A stretch of 64,000 bases of DNA from CAYJBH01 sp964370605 (GCA_964370605.1 CAYJJX010000008.1:34978-98977), one strand, 5' to 3'. Positions 1 to 8,937 are shown, numbered from the stretch's first letter. Translations and numbers: made by a program. The notes: generated from the sequence alone by a model not told the origin.

Positions 1-40
1 GTAATGTCCGGACTACTTCAGTCGACCAGCTGTGCGACAA

Positions 41-811
41 TCATTCGAGATTCGGCATTTTTGTAAGTGCAATTCCGTCCAATATCAGTGTATCACGCAA
101 AACAACGTGGTTTCGCATCAACGGTACGACATATCTTGCCGCACCTCCTGTCGCAATGACCGTCTTGACCGAGCCTCCGAGCTCATGGGCAAAGCGATCA
201 ACCATGCCATCCAGCATGGAAGAAGTGCCGAGTAGCAGTCCGCTCTTGATCGAATCCTGCGTGTTGGTTCCGATAGCTGTGGGGGGTGGCATGACCGGTA
301 TATCCATCAAAAGTGACGTGCGCTGAATCAATGCGTCCAGTGAAATATGCATTCCCGGAGCTATCGCTACCCCTCGAAACGCTCCATCTTCATCTATTGC
401 CGAAATTTTTATGGCGGTTCCGGCATCTACGATAATTGCAGGCAGCGGCAACCTTCGCCGTACATATAAAGCCGAGGCAATAAGATCTGCTCCAAGTTCC
501 TCCGGTCGATCGATCGCAATTTTTAGATCGGGACAACTTTCGGCACCAAACATGGATACCTCTGCATCTCCCATCACGGTAATCGCCTCTGCGATGACCT
601 TAGTCAATCGAGGTACGACACTGGAGATGACCACCGTACTAATCTCCTGTTTTTCTACTTGGTGGATACTCAGCATCTGCGAAAGCATGATTGCATACTG
701 TACCGGCTCCAACTCTTTATTGGTCGATAATCTGTCGAATAGCGTGAGTTTATCTTCTTTGTATAATCCTACTACTATATTTGTGTTACCGATGTCAAGC
801 ACCATTAGCAT
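41..811 (-). CDS. coaX: Type III pantothenate kinase
   Basis: Phosphorylates pantothenate in the first step of coenzyme A synthesis. The N-terminus MLMVLDIGNTN holds the DxGNTN phosphate-binding motif of the ASKHA fold, and VDAGTAIKI and IATGGAA match the later nucleotide-binding motifs of the CoaX family. Length of about 256 residues is normal. The frame opens upstream at 832, but AGGAGA lies 10 bases before the ATG at 811, so that start is preferred. coaD, a later step of the same pathway, is at 52.5 kb. Confidence 0.93.
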   Translation of the reverse strand: MLMVLDIGNTNIVVGLYKEDKLTLFDRLSTNKELEPVQYAIMLSQMLSIHQVEKQEISTVVISSVVPRLTKVIAEAITVMGDAEVSMFGAESCPDLKIAIDRPEELGADLIASALYVRRRLPLPAIIVDAGTAIKISAIDEDGAFRGVAIAPGMHISLDALIQRTSLLMDIPVMPPPTAIGTNTQDSIKSGLLLGTSSMLDGMVDRFAHELGGSVKTVIATGGAARYVVPLMRNHVVLRDTLILDGIALTKMPNLE

Positions 812-871
812 ATTTTCGGGTCTCCTATGCATAGATATTTATTGATATAGATTTTATAGACGGGGGATGCC

Positions 872-1405
872 ATGTTTGTAGTTACCATGACAAGAAAAAC
901 AATGAAAAGAGTGATCATCGCCACCTGTGCCCTATTGTTAGTCTGCACCACTGCGATAGGGGGAGTTTTGCTGTTTGGTGATGGAGCAACCACAGCGATG
1001 GCGTCACAGGACTCTTCGGAAATGATTACGAACATCGAAGATGTCGCAAAATATTTTGAAAAATACGGAATCACTGCCGACATTACTACCGGTGAGGTCA
1101 GCACTGTCCTTGTTCCAAAAAAGTTCGATGATGATTTTGAAGAGTTTAACGAACTGATCAAAGAAGGCGGCGGCGATCTTGACGACATGAAGGATCGAAG
1201 TGTAGAGCGCTGGCGCATACTGAGCACCAACCGAACCTTTGGAAATGAACTGATCTGGGCGGTCATGCTGGTACACAACAACCGCTCGGTCGGGTGCTAT
1301 CTCATGAGCGAACCTTCAGGACAGGTTTTTGCAGTGACCGACATTGAAAATATTGTCGCAACCGAACTTGAAACTGCTCAGCTCATTAGCATAGAAGCGG
1401 AATAA
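872..1405 (+). CDS. Secreted or membrane-anchored DUF4830-like protein
   Basis: A 177-residue protein with a basic start and a hydrophobic segment (about residues 12-34), then a small extracytoplasmic domain. The pattern NIEDVAKYFEKYGI, a VPKKFDDDFEEFNEL segment and a later two-strand region with NNRSVGCYL resembles, from memory, the DUF4830 family of Clostridia. Function is unknown. GGGG five bases before the ATG supports the start. It is divergent from coaX. Confidence 0.7.
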   Translation: MFVVTMTRKTMKRVIIATCALLLVCTTAIGGVLLFGDGATTAMASQDSSEMITNIEDVAKYFEKYGITADITTGEVSTVLVPKKFDDDFEEFNELIKEGGGDLDDMKDRSVERWRILSTNRTFGNELIWAVMLVHNNRSVGCYLMSEPSGQVFAVTDIENIVATELETAQLISIEAE

Positions 1406-1441
1406 ATCGCAACAAAGAACCGGTTTTTTCGCGGCCAAGCC

Positions 1442-2017
1442 CTATTCTCCACCTTGATTCGATTCTGTCGAGCCAAAGACGGGCTTGCGCATCTTTGGCT
1501 CAGGGGCTGTCTCCGGTTGTTTTTGAAAAACAGGTCGATAAATGTGCTCGCTATTCTGATTTGTATCTGATTGCGTGACATCGGTTGATTCGGTCGACAT
1601 TGTCGATATGTGCGTTTCAGGATATGGGGGTTGCTGGGGTATAATTGGGGTCGGCGGATCTGTCTGCTGGCCCTGTTGCCCTTGCTCTTCTTGATTCACA
1701 CGCTGATGGTGATGATTTTTATATTGGGTCGACGAAACGTCGACCTTCATCGTTGTTGTTGTTCTTTTGCGTTTTGGGCGTACCTTCTTCTTTGGTTCGG
1801 ACGGAACATATCCCTTGCCATAACTCGTAATTTTCAACACAAAAAGATATACTGTAAACAACATGAGTGCGGCAATACATCCAACAAGAACAAATTTAAT
1901 GTCGCTGGTGAATATGTTGGAGAAAAAGATATAGATTGCCAATACAGCCTGTGCCACGGTACAGACTATAAAGACAAGGCATATTAATAATATAGCAACT
2001 ATTCGAGGGACTCTCAT
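1442..2017 (-). CDS. Small membrane protein with a long disordered tail
   Basis: A 191-residue protein with two N-terminal membrane helices (about residues 7-33 and 40-64). A basic stretch (KKKVRPKRKR) and a Gln/Pro/Thr/Ser-rich tail without obvious fold follow. Its ATG overlaps the stop of the DUF2304 gene as ATGA, so the two are probably translationally coupled, and it sits at the end of the glycosyltransferase operon. I do not recognise a family. Confidence 0.7.
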   Translation of the reverse strand: MRVPRIVAILLICLVFIVCTVAQAVLAIYIFFSNIFTSDIKFVLVGCIAALMLFTVYLFVLKITSYGKGYVPSEPKKKVRPKRKRTTTTMKVDVSSTQYKNHHHQRVNQEEQGQQGQQTDPPTPIIPQQPPYPETHISTMSTESTDVTQSDTNQNSEHIYRPVFQKQPETAPEPKMRKPVFGSTESNQGGE

Positions 2018-2421
2018 TCGCCATCTCTCCTAATATTCTCTTGTTTATCCTCTTCTCTGTTCGCAAGGTCAAAATCATCAAGCGCCTTCCTTTGAACTAT
2101 CTCTTTCAGACGGTTATTGGTCTGAGAGAGGCGAAGTGTCAGGAAAAATTGATGCACGATCAACGCAAACAGCACCACCAAAAACACAAAGTTGACCGGC
2201 GACTCGACGCCGAGTCGCAGAGCCGCCATGATAGCAAGATCGGGAAAGATGGAGAGCACCAAAATCATCAACGAAAAGAAAAGCCAAAATATCGAGTCCT
2301 CGATCTGCACCTTCGAGCGACGGATTTTAAATAGAATATATCCCGTGGTTACAACGGCACCCACAAAAAGCATGACACTGATCAATAAACTCATCTGTTG
2401 ATCCCCCGTCTGAAAATTCAT
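2014..2421 (-). CDS. DUF2304 membrane protein
   Basis: A 135-residue protein with three membrane helices and a charged C-terminal coil, typical of DUF2304 proteins. These are commonly encoded beside family 2 glycosyltransferases of the dolichol-phosphate-mannose-synthase type, as here. A 27-bp tandem duplication at the 5' end gives two equivalent starts, 2421 and 2394, each preceded by GGGGG eight bases upstream. The first overlaps the glycosyltransferase stop (ATGA); the second gives a protein nine residues shorter. Confidence 0.85.
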   Translation of the reverse strand: MNFQTGDQQMSLLISVMLFVGAVVTTGYILFKIRRSKVQIEDSIFWLFFSLMILVLSIFPDLAIMAALRLGVESPVNFVFLVVLFALIVHQFFLTLRLSQTNNRLKEIVQRKALDDFDLANREEDKQENIRRDGE

Positions 2422-2444
2422 CTGTCGATCCCCCGTCTGAACCA
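2391..2444. repeat. 27-bp tandem duplication at a gene junction
   Basis: Two consecutive 27-bp units (2391-2417 and 2418-2444) share TCATCTGTYGATCCCCCGTC and are near-identical. On the minus strand each unit holds a GGGGG ribosome-binding site and an ATG, so the stop-start junction between the glycosyltransferase and DUF2304 genes is duplicated. Confidence 0.9.
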
Positions 2445-3113
2445 CTGAATAAAGAATATCGATACAAATGTGGTGATGGTATAGCTGATACCGTTAAACA
2501 CATTCAGATAGCTTACCCCTGCCTTGCGCTCCGACATTTCGGTCTGAACCTCTTTTAGCACCGCTTTGTTGCGAAGTAGATGTGCTATGGTGTCCGGTTC
2601 CGGATGACAGTTGATATTTTTTGCAAGCACTCTTATCATCTTTCGATTAAAAAGTCTCATGCCGCTAGTCGGGTCGGTCAATTTTTTCCCCGTTGTCATA
2701 AAAATCGCAAGTGTGATAAGGCGACTTCCAAACATTCTGGCAGAGAATGGTTTGCGTTTTTCCACAAACCTCGAACCTACCGTAATATCTGCCTGCTCAC
2801 GCAATGCCGTTTCCAACAGTTTTTCCACTGCGCAGGCCGGGTGTTGTCCGTCGCCGTCAAATTGAAGCACATAGTCGTAATCGTTTTCAAAGGCGAACAT
2901 CATTCCGGTCTGAAACGCACCGGACAGTCCGAGATTTGACGAAAGATTCAGACACTTATACCCTTTTTCTTTGCAAATACGAAGTGTATTGTCGGACGAG
3001 CCGTCATTGATAACCACCGCATCCCAATCGGAGCAATGCGCCGCAATATCCTCCATTGTCGAAACAATGGAATCTTGTTCGTTGTGTGCAGGTATTATCA
3101 ACAGTTTTTTCAT
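2418..3113 (-). CDS. Family 2 glycosyltransferase (DPM1/DPG synthase-like)
   Basis: A 231-residue GT-A enzyme predicted to move a sugar from a nucleotide donor to a polyprenyl phosphate or envelope acceptor. Visible motifs are IPAHNEQDSI at the N-terminus, VINDGSSDNT, the metal-binding QFDGDGQHP and DPTSGMRLFNR. The C-terminus has a hydrophobic segment (about 207-222) that could hold it to the membrane. The neighbouring DUF2304 and family 4 glycosyltransferase genes suggest a small cell-surface glycan operon. The substrate cannot be read from the sequence. Confidence 0.9.
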   Translation of the reverse strand: MKKLLIIPAHNEQDSIVSTMEDIAAHCSDWDAVVINDGSSDNTLRICKEKGYKCLNLSSNLGLSGAFQTGMMFAFENDYDYVLQFDGDGQHPACAVEKLLETALREQADITVGSRFVEKRKPFSARMFGSRLITLAIFMTTGKKLTDPTSGMRLFNRKMIRVLAKNINCHPEPDTIAHLLRNKAVLKEVQTEMSERKAGVSYLNVFNGISYTITTFVSIFFIQWFRRGIDR

Positions 3114-3178
3114 CGTATGTCGTCGTTCCTTATGTCTTTAAGTTGCTCGCCCTATCGTCAGGTGCATGGCGAACTGTA

Positions 3179-4315
3179 TCACTGAAATGCCCTATCTAAA
3201 ATGTCGGCGCTATTCTGCCAACCCATCTTCTCTCGAACGCGTTTTTCATTGTCAATGATGCTCGAAAGATCTGCCGCGAGTGCATGGTGAACTGCATCGA
3301 TGATGCTATCCTCGTCACCTTTTTTCATGATATATCCACCCGAAACCTTGTCTGTGAAAACCTCACTCGCACCGCCACAACCCTCGGTGGTGATAACAAA
3401 ACATCGACATGCTACCGCTTCAAGGAGTGTGGTGGAGAAACCTTCCGAAACGGTAGGCAGACAAAAAATCTCGGCACGTTTCATGAGTGAAATACACTCA
3501 TCGTGCATCAGTTTACCACAAAAAACAACATTTTTCAAGCGGTAGGATTCAAGATGGGAAAGCATTGCACCGTCGCCCGCCATGACCAGTCGTAGATTGG
3601 GATATTGCTGTGAAATCTTGCCAAATGCCTTTACCAGCTCATCGACACCTTTTTCCGGAATCATGCGACCGACATAGCATATGACTTTGTCATTGTCTGC
3701 AATGCCAAATTTTTTTGCATCAAAAAGCGACGGTGAAACCCCGTCGACCTTGTTGCAATCGATTGCATTTGGTACGACTCCCAAGGCCGTAATCCCAAAA
3801 TGATTCAGCCAGCGGGCGCTCCTACTTGATACTGCATAAAACCGATTGCAGTAAGAACGAACCAACCGACAGACGATGTGCTCATAACATTTCAAAATTA
3901 TATCCAAAAAAGCGTTCCCAAACGAGAGATGCGCCGAGCCGTGCTCGATTACGATACAGGGTATTGCATTTTTTTTCGCAAATGAAGCGGCAAACAGCGA
4001 TAACGGATAAAACCTTGTGTTTATCACCGCCCGCTCTACGCCCTGCGAAAAAGCATTTCGGAGCAACTTTTTTGTCGTATTGAATGGTTTAATCACAGGC
4101 AACCGGCCGCCCATCAGCTGCCAAGAGGGCAGACGCAAAATCTCGACGCCCGATCCATCAACCTCGTGCCGGGGCAGGTTTGTGAGTTCACTTGTGACTA
4201 TAATCACCCTATGGCCGTTTTGAACAAGTTGCCTCGCAAGGTTTTGATTATAGTTTTCCACCCCACCGACGGTCGGAGGATATTGTGCGGTAAACAGACA
4301 ATAAAACGACGGCAT
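3179..4315 (-). CDS. Family 4 glycosyltransferase (GT-B fold)
   Basis: A 378-residue glycosyltransferase of the GPGTF/GT4 type. The N-terminal half carries PPTVGGVENYNQNLARQL, typical of the acceptor domain. The C-terminal half carries VGRMIPEKGVDELVKAF and PTVSEGFSTTLLEAVACRC, which includes the E-x7-E donor-binding signature. ATG at 4315 sits seven bases after AAGGG, whereas the upstream in-frame ATG at 4321 has no room for one. It is 11 bp downstream of the HD-GYP gene on the same strand. Confidence 0.9.
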   Translation of the reverse strand: MPSFYCLFTAQYPPTVGGVENYNQNLARQLVQNGHRVIIVTSELTNLPRHEVDGSGVEILRLPSWQLMGGRLPVIKPFNTTKKLLRNAFSQGVERAVINTRFYPLSLFAASFAKKNAIPCIVIEHGSAHLSFGNAFLDIILKCYEHIVCRLVRSYCNRFYAVSSRSARWLNHFGITALGVVPNAIDCNKVDGVSPSLFDAKKFGIADNDKVICYVGRMIPEKGVDELVKAFGKISQQYPNLRLVMAGDGAMLSHLESYRLKNVVFCGKLMHDECISLMKRAEIFCLPTVSEGFSTTLLEAVACRCFVITTEGCGGASEVFTDKVSGGYIMKKGDEDSIIDAVHHALAADLSSIIDNEKRVREKMGWQNSADILDRAFQ

Positions 4316-4325
4316 TAACATTCCC

Positions 4326-5405
4326 TTACAGCGTTACGGACAGGCAGTAAAGCTCATCTGTGGTAGACACTACCGCACCATCGACCTCAATAATGGGATA
4401 GTTCCAGTTATTCACATCTATATGCTTAACAACACCGATACTGCCGTTGTTGAGCAACACAGATTTTCCGAGCATTTCACCCGGCATTCGCTCTAAAAAC
4501 AGTCCGATCAATTTATAGTCAAGGTCGGAAAACTTTCCGCTTGAGAGTTGGCCCAAGATGGTGAAAGGGCTGGCCGCCTCTTTGTAACATCGGGTTGAAA
4601 TCATGGCATCATACACATCAGAAATTGCGGTAATTCTGGAATAGAGCGGAATGAGCTCACCGGGCAGATTGTCGGGATAACCGGTACCGTTCATCTTCTC
4701 GTGATGAGAACGCGCGACGGTTGCAACGATCGGTGGAATACCGGAGCTCTCTGAAATGATGTTATATGAATATATGCTATGTTTCTTCATCTCTTCGAAC
4801 TCTTCCGGCGTGAGTTTTCTCGGCGCATTCAAGATTTCACTCGAAACTTTTGTCTTTCCGATATCATGGAGCAACCCACAGGTCACCAGCAGATCAATCT
4901 CTTCGTCCGGCAAATCCAGCCACTTACCCATCAAACCGTTGAGCATCGAAACGTTGGTGCTATGTGAAAGAAGATATTCATCCACCGCATTTTTACCGTT
5001 TATACACTGTATAATTGTTGCGGCATCAAGATGAGTAACTTTATCTGACAAATCACTCGACAGATCCATCGCCTGTGCCGTGTCTAGCATGTTATTATCA
5101 TGAAGAATATCGATCAGTGTACCCATCTTCTGTTTGCTGACGTCATAACCGATTTCTTTTTCGAATTGTTCCTGTCGCAACTCTTCCGGCACACCGTTTT
5201 TCAGAAGCTGATAATAAAATTTCGGTTCTACATAAATATTCCTACTACCATTTGAACTTCCGACAAGGCTGTTCATCATCCTGTCGCTGACAAAAGTACC
5301 TTTTTTTATCATTAGTAGTGGATCACGATATTTCAAGTAGACATCACCGCCGGCTATTGTGCCGACGCTTAAATACTCTACTGCTATTGGTAATAATTCA
5401 AACAC
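4326..5405 (-). CDS. HD-GYP domain protein, probable cyclic-di-GMP phosphodiesterase
   Basis: A 359-residue protein with a poorly conserved N-terminal region (1-140) and a C-terminal HD-GYP domain. The metal-binding HD pair is at 180-181 in LLHDIGK, and HHEKMNGTGYP at 234-244 is the HD-GYP signature. Family members hydrolyse c-di-GMP or related dinucleotides; that activity is inferred. The start is GTG. A promoter-like TTGATT-N17-TATAAT lies upstream on the minus strand. It leads the leftward envelope operon, hinting at a link between second-messenger signalling and surface glycans. Confidence 0.9.
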   Translation of the reverse strand: MFELLPIAVEYLSVGTIAGGDVYLKYRDPLLMIKKGTFVSDRMMNSLVGSSNGSRNIYVEPKFYYQLLKNGVPEELRQEQFEKEIGYDVSKQKMGTLIDILHDNNMLDTAQAMDLSSDLSDKVTHLDAATIIQCINGKNAVDEYLLSHSTNVSMLNGLMGKWLDLPDEEIDLLVTCGLLHDIGKTKVSSEILNAPRKLTPEEFEEMKKHSIYSYNIISESSGIPPIVATVARSHHEKMNGTGYPDNLPGELIPLYSRITAISDVYDAMISTRCYKEAASPFTILGQLSSGKFSDLDYKLIGLFLERMPGEMLGKSVLLNNGSIGVVKHIDVNNWNYPIIEVDGAVVSTTDELYCLSVTL

Positions 5406-5450
5406 TAAGGACCACCGCCTTCTTAGATAAACATATAATCTGTACTCTTT

Positions 5451-5479
5451 ATTATACTACAATCGACTTGAAAAATCAA
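5451..5479 (-). promoter_or_regulatory. Sigma-A-type promoter for the HD-GYP operon
   Basis: On the minus strand TTGATT (5479-5474), a 17-base spacer and TATAAT (5456-5451) lie about 45 bases before the GTG start. Confidence 0.6.
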
Positions 5480-5490
5480 CCGATTTTTCA
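5469..5490. other. Perfect hairpin in a divergent promoter region
   Basis: TGAAAAATC, a 4-base loop and GATTTTTCA form a perfect 9-bp stem overlapping the -35 of the HD-GYP promoter. It could be an operator or a remnant of the family A repeat ends, which share CTTGAAAAA. Confidence 0.5.
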
Positions 5491-5549
5491 GTTTGTCATT
5501 GTTATCATTTATTTTGTGTCGAAATATTTACATTATATGCTAAAAACAC

Positions 5550-5578
5550 TTTACAATTATAGCTTTATTTGATAATAT
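5550..5578 (+). promoter_or_regulatory. Sigma-A-type promoter for the DUF1846 gene
   Basis: TTTACA (5550-5555), 17 bases, TAATAT (5573-5578), followed by the DUF1846 start 50 bases on. Confidence 0.5.
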
Positions 5579-5629
5579 TATCCTTGTACTAAAGTGAAAA
5601 TAATGTTAACGAAAGGATGTGACCGATTG

Positions 5630-7111
5630 ATGAATGCTTTTGATGGCGAAATGTATAAAAACCTACAAAAGGAACAGATTCAAAAGAGAATCGATAACTT
5701 TGAAGGTAAGCTATATCTCGAGTTCGGCGGCAAACTGTTTGACGACTATCACGCGGCAAGAGTTCTTCCCGGTTTTTCTAAAGGAAGCAAAATAGAGCTA
5801 CTTCACTCGATGGCATCTCAGACCGAGATTATATTCTGCGTTAACGCAGGTGATATAGAAAAAACAAAGGTACGCGCCGACCTCGGAATTTCATATGCCA
5901 TGGAAGTATTGCGACTCATCGATGATATTACCGCAACCGGACTTCCGGTCACAGGTGTCGTAATCACACGATTCACAGGTCAGAGCGCGGCAGAACTTTT
6001 CAGACAAAAGCTGGAGAACTACGGCGTGCCCACATACCTGCACTATCCAATCGAGGGCTATCCTACCGACATAAACTACATATGCAGCGAAGAGGGTTTC
6101 GGGCGCAACGAATATATAAAAACCACAAAACCGCTTGTTGTCATCACCGCTCCCGGCCCGGGAAGCGGCAAACTTGCGACCTGTCTTTCCCAGATATACG
6201 CCGATAAAACTCGTGGCGTGAAGAGTGGCTACGCAAAATTCGAGACATTCCCCGTCTTCAACCTTCCGCTTAGCCATCCGGTCAATCTGGCATACGAGGC
6301 TGCAACCGCCGACCTTGCCGACATCAACATGATCGATCCTTTCCACCTTGAAAAGTACGGCGAGAGCACCGTCAACTATAACCGTGATATTGAGGCTTTC
6401 CCGATTGTCAAAGCGGTATTGGAACATATTGCCGCCGACGGCGAATTCTACTCCTCCCCCACCGACATGGGTGTAAACATGGCAGGGTTTGCCATAACCG
6501 ATGACGAGGCTGTACGGGAAGCGGCAAAACAGGAGATCATACGCCGCTACTATAAATGCAAATGCGATCGAAAGCAGGGCAAAGCAGGCGTTGAAGAATT
6601 TCAAAAGATCAAGCGCATTATCAGTGGCATGAAAATTCAACCTGAAGTAGATCGTCGCGTGGTTCTCCCTGCTGTAACTCGAGCACAGGAGACAGGGCAC
6701 ATGGTTGCGGCGATAGAGCTCAGCGACGGCAGAATCGTGACCGGAAAAGACTCAAACCTCATGACCGCAACACCGGCATGTATACTCAATGCCCTCAAAG
6801 AATTGGCCGGCATCGATCCGGAGGCATTGCTAATTCCTCCCACCATTCTCGAGCCAATCCTAAAATTGAAGATGAACATGCTCAACAGTCGTTCTTCGGT
6901 ACTGAAACTGGACGACGTTCTGACCGCCCTTTCCATTGCAGCAACCGAAAATCGCGATGCAGAGCAAGCGCTCGCCCAACTTCCGAAGCTTGCCGACTGC
7001 GACATGCACACGAGCACTATGCTGCGAAGCGGTGACGACAGCATTCTTCGCCGTCTGCACATCCGACTCACCAGCGAGCCGGAGTTCCCATCGAAAGACC
7101 TCTTCTTTTAA
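5630..7111 (+). CDS. DUF1846 family protein
   Basis: A 493-residue member of the DUF1846 family, cytoplasmic proteins of Firmicutes whose function is not established. The family-like N-terminus MNAFDGEMYKNLQKEQI is followed by a nucleotide-binding-like APGPGSGKLATCLSQIY near the middle and a conserved LAYEAATADL-NMIDPFH region. The frame is open from 5594, but GAAAGGATG at 5611-5619 points to ATG 5630 (or TTG 5627). It is a single-gene unit ended by the hairpin at 7153. Confidence 0.88.
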   Translation: MNAFDGEMYKNLQKEQIQKRIDNFEGKLYLEFGGKLFDDYHAARVLPGFSKGSKIELLHSMASQTEIIFCVNAGDIEKTKVRADLGISYAMEVLRLIDDITATGLPVTGVVITRFTGQSAAELFRQKLENYGVPTYLHYPIEGYPTDINYICSEEGFGRNEYIKTTKPLVVITAPGPGSGKLATCLSQIYADKTRGVKSGYAKFETFPVFNLPLSHPVNLAYEAATADLADINMIDPFHLEKYGESTVNYNRDIEAFPIVKAVLEHIAADGEFYSSPTDMGVNMAGFAITDDEAVREAAKQEIIRRYYKCKCDRKQGKAGVEEFQKIKRIISGMKIQPEVDRRVVLPAVTRAQETGHMVAAIELSDGRIVTGKDSNLMTATPACILNALKELAGIDPEALLIPPTILEPILKLKMNMLNSRSSVLKLDDVLTALSIAATENRDAEQALAQLPKLADCDMHTSTMLRSGDDSILRRLHIRLTSEPEFPSKDLFF

Positions 7112-7152
7112 ATAACAACTTTCTCGAAAAACGAACCGAAATGTTTTAAATG

Positions 7153-7189
7153 CCTCCCGATGAGCGCAAAGCTCGTTTGGAGGTCTTTT
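7153..7189 (+). terminator. Rho-independent terminator after the DUF1846 gene
   Basis: CCTCCCGATGAGC and GCTCGTTTGGAGG form a stem with a GCAAA loop, followed by TCTTTT. Confidence 0.7.
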
Positions 7190-7334
7190 CGTCAAAAGCT
7201 TTTGAACGGCAAAAAACCGATTCGTTTTTCTTGTTTCACAAATGATTTTCACCTCTAAAATTTTCAATAACTCCTGCCGATTTTCAAACAAATAACACAA
7301 ATAAAAATTATATTTAAGATACGAAAAGCGCAAT

Positions 7335-7396
7335 CCGGTTTGAACCTGTCGCAGTGTTGGTGAAATTCCAACGTCATGAAAGGGGATTTAAACCGG
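7335..7396 (+). other. Possible structured RNA leader upstream of the HtrA-like gene
   Basis: CCGGTTT at 7335-7341 pairs with AAACCGG at 7390-7396, enclosing a second hairpin GTTGG-TGAAATT-CCAAC at 7356-7372. Nested stems suggest a folded leader or cis-regulatory RNA. GGTGAAATTCC also occurs in cobalamin riboswitches, but the other conserved boxes of that class are absent, so no class is assigned. Confidence 0.4.
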
Positions 7397-7437
7397 TTTC
7401 GAATAGCGTTTGGCATATTTCATCCATGGAGTATCAT

Positions 7438-8640
7438 ATGAGTTCAGAACAAAACAGCTATAACTATGCACACGTTCATAATCCTAAAAAAAAGTGCTAT
7501 GCCGGCTTAGTGACAGCGCTGGTATTGATTGCACTGGTAATACTTGCCTTGCTGGTGGCGACATCGGCATATCTTGTTTTAGATGCCTCGGGACAGCTTC
7601 CCGATCGTTTTAGAATCGACAGATTTCTCGGCAGCGAGTCATCTGCTACAATGGCTCCAATCGACGGCGAATTAATCGAGCAAGAGGAAATCGTGTTCAA
7701 CTATGAGCCGGTAGCGGAAGGAAACCTCACAACCGAATCTCTTTACGAACTTGTATCACGCCAAACGGTCGGAATCATCGTCTATAGCGGCGACACTCCG
7801 GTAACAGGCGGCAGCGGTGTTATCATCAGTTCTGAGGGGCACATTATAACCAACGATCACGTAGTCAGCAACGGCAACAGGTATGCGGTATCGCTCCACG
7901 ACGGAGAGGTGTATGAGGCCTCTCTAATCGGCGGCGACGTCGACAGTGACATAGCGGTCATCAAGTTAAATAGCCCACCCGAAGGACTGTCAGCTGCCTC
8001 TTTTGGCGACAGCGATGAACTTCAAGGCGGTCAGAATGTGGCGGTGTTCGGATCATTGAACGGAAAATCCATCTATATGGCAGAAGGTATAGTCGCAGGT
8101 CCACTGCGCACCAAAGAGTCCATCACCCAAGATCCAAACCATGAGGGGCATTCCTATATTCAGACGACGGCGGCGATTAACCCCGGTAACTCGGGAGGTG
8201 CGCTGGTTGATATGCAGGGACAGGTTGTCGGAATCGTATCGGCAAAGATTGCAAGCGTTTCGATCGAAGATACAGGTTTTGCAATCCCTACCGCAGAAGC
8301 CCTTCCTGTCGTAGAGTCTTTGTTGGAACAAGGTTTTGTTCCGGGCGAGGCGGAACTCGGCATCCATATCATACCGGTCACAATGTTGGAGATAGATATC
8401 CCTGATTTTGACGGTGAAAACGGAATGGTGCTCAGTCTGATTGAACCTTACAGTGACCTCAATAACTATGGCATCACCCCCGGTGACATCATCGTATCGG
8501 CAGACGGCATTGAGCTTATCGAAACTTCCGACCTTACCGACCTCATCGACACAAAAGCTGTCGGAGATACATTGGAGCTGGTCATCTGGAAGTCGACTAC
8601 CGGAAATTACATGCAGATTACCGCAAAGCTTGTGAACTGA
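7438..8640 (+). CDS. HtrA/DegP-like membrane-anchored serine protease with PDZ domain
   Basis: A 400-residue S1C protease anchored by one N-terminal helix (about residues 22-45), with the protease facing outward. It would degrade or refold damaged envelope proteins. The triad is visible as His141 (NDHVV), Asp171 (SDIAVI) and Ser252 (NPGNSGGA), and a C-terminal PDZ-like domain (from about 300) includes GITPGDIIVSADG. The frame opens at 7354, but GGAG six bases before ATG 7438 sets the start, leaving a possible structured leader upstream. Confidence 0.9.
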   Translation: MSSEQNSYNYAHVHNPKKKCYAGLVTALVLIALVILALLVATSAYLVLDASGQLPDRFRIDRFLGSESSATMAPIDGELIEQEEIVFNYEPVAEGNLTTESLYELVSRQTVGIIVYSGDTPVTGGSGVIISSEGHIITNDHVVSNGNRYAVSLHDGEVYEASLIGGDVDSDIAVIKLNSPPEGLSAASFGDSDELQGGQNVAVFGSLNGKSIYMAEGIVAGPLRTKESITQDPNHEGHSYIQTTAAINPGNSGGALVDMQGQVVGIVSAKIASVSIEDTGFAIPTAEALPVVESLLEQGFVPGEAELGIHIIPVTMLEIDIPDFDGENGMVLSLIEPYSDLNNYGITPGDIIVSADGIELIETSDLTDLIDTKAVGDTLELVIWKSTTGNYMQITAKLVN

Positions 8641-8742
8641 TGTTCCACAAAAAACATTATTCACTCACCCATTCTCTGATAACAACCTATCTGATTATTG
8701 AAAAACCATAGGGTACTAAAGCAATTACAGGTCAAAAACAGC

Positions 8743-8784
8743 AAAAAAGCCGACATCATCTATTTTGATAGTGTCGGCTTTTTC
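8743..8784. terminator. Rho-independent terminator
   Basis: AAAAAAGCCGACA and TGTCGGCTTTTT form a strong stem with T runs on both strands, 100 bases after the HtrA-like gene. Confidence 0.9.
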
Positions 8785-8797
8785 TGTAAGTTTGTAT

Positions 8798-8937
8798 TAT
8801 AGTTATTCAATTTGAAAAACGTCACAAGAATGTCGAGCAAAAATTTCGACTATCAAGGCGTGAGGATATTGACGACAACGTAGAGAGGCGGAATTTCTGC
8901 CGGTAAGACGTGTTGGTTTTTAAGTTGAATGACTATA
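8798..8937. repeat. Family A miniature inverted-repeat element (140 bp)
   Basis: The left end TATAGTTATTCAATTTGAAA and the reverse complement of the right end, TATAGTCATTCAACTTAAAA, are inverted repeats. Internal hairpins include GTCGA/TCGAC and GGCGGAAATTTCTGCC-like arms. No open frame. The ends match the elements at 36.5, 42.0 and 53.9 kb. Confidence 0.7.

Noticed and set aside
3760..3780. Single TCGACC/TTGACC half-sites across the window
   Set aside because: Many isolated halves occur by chance; only paired sites with five-base spacing were kept.
7335..7396. Cobalamin riboswitch
   Set aside because: Only GGTGAAATTCC is present; the other conserved boxes and overall length of the class are absent.
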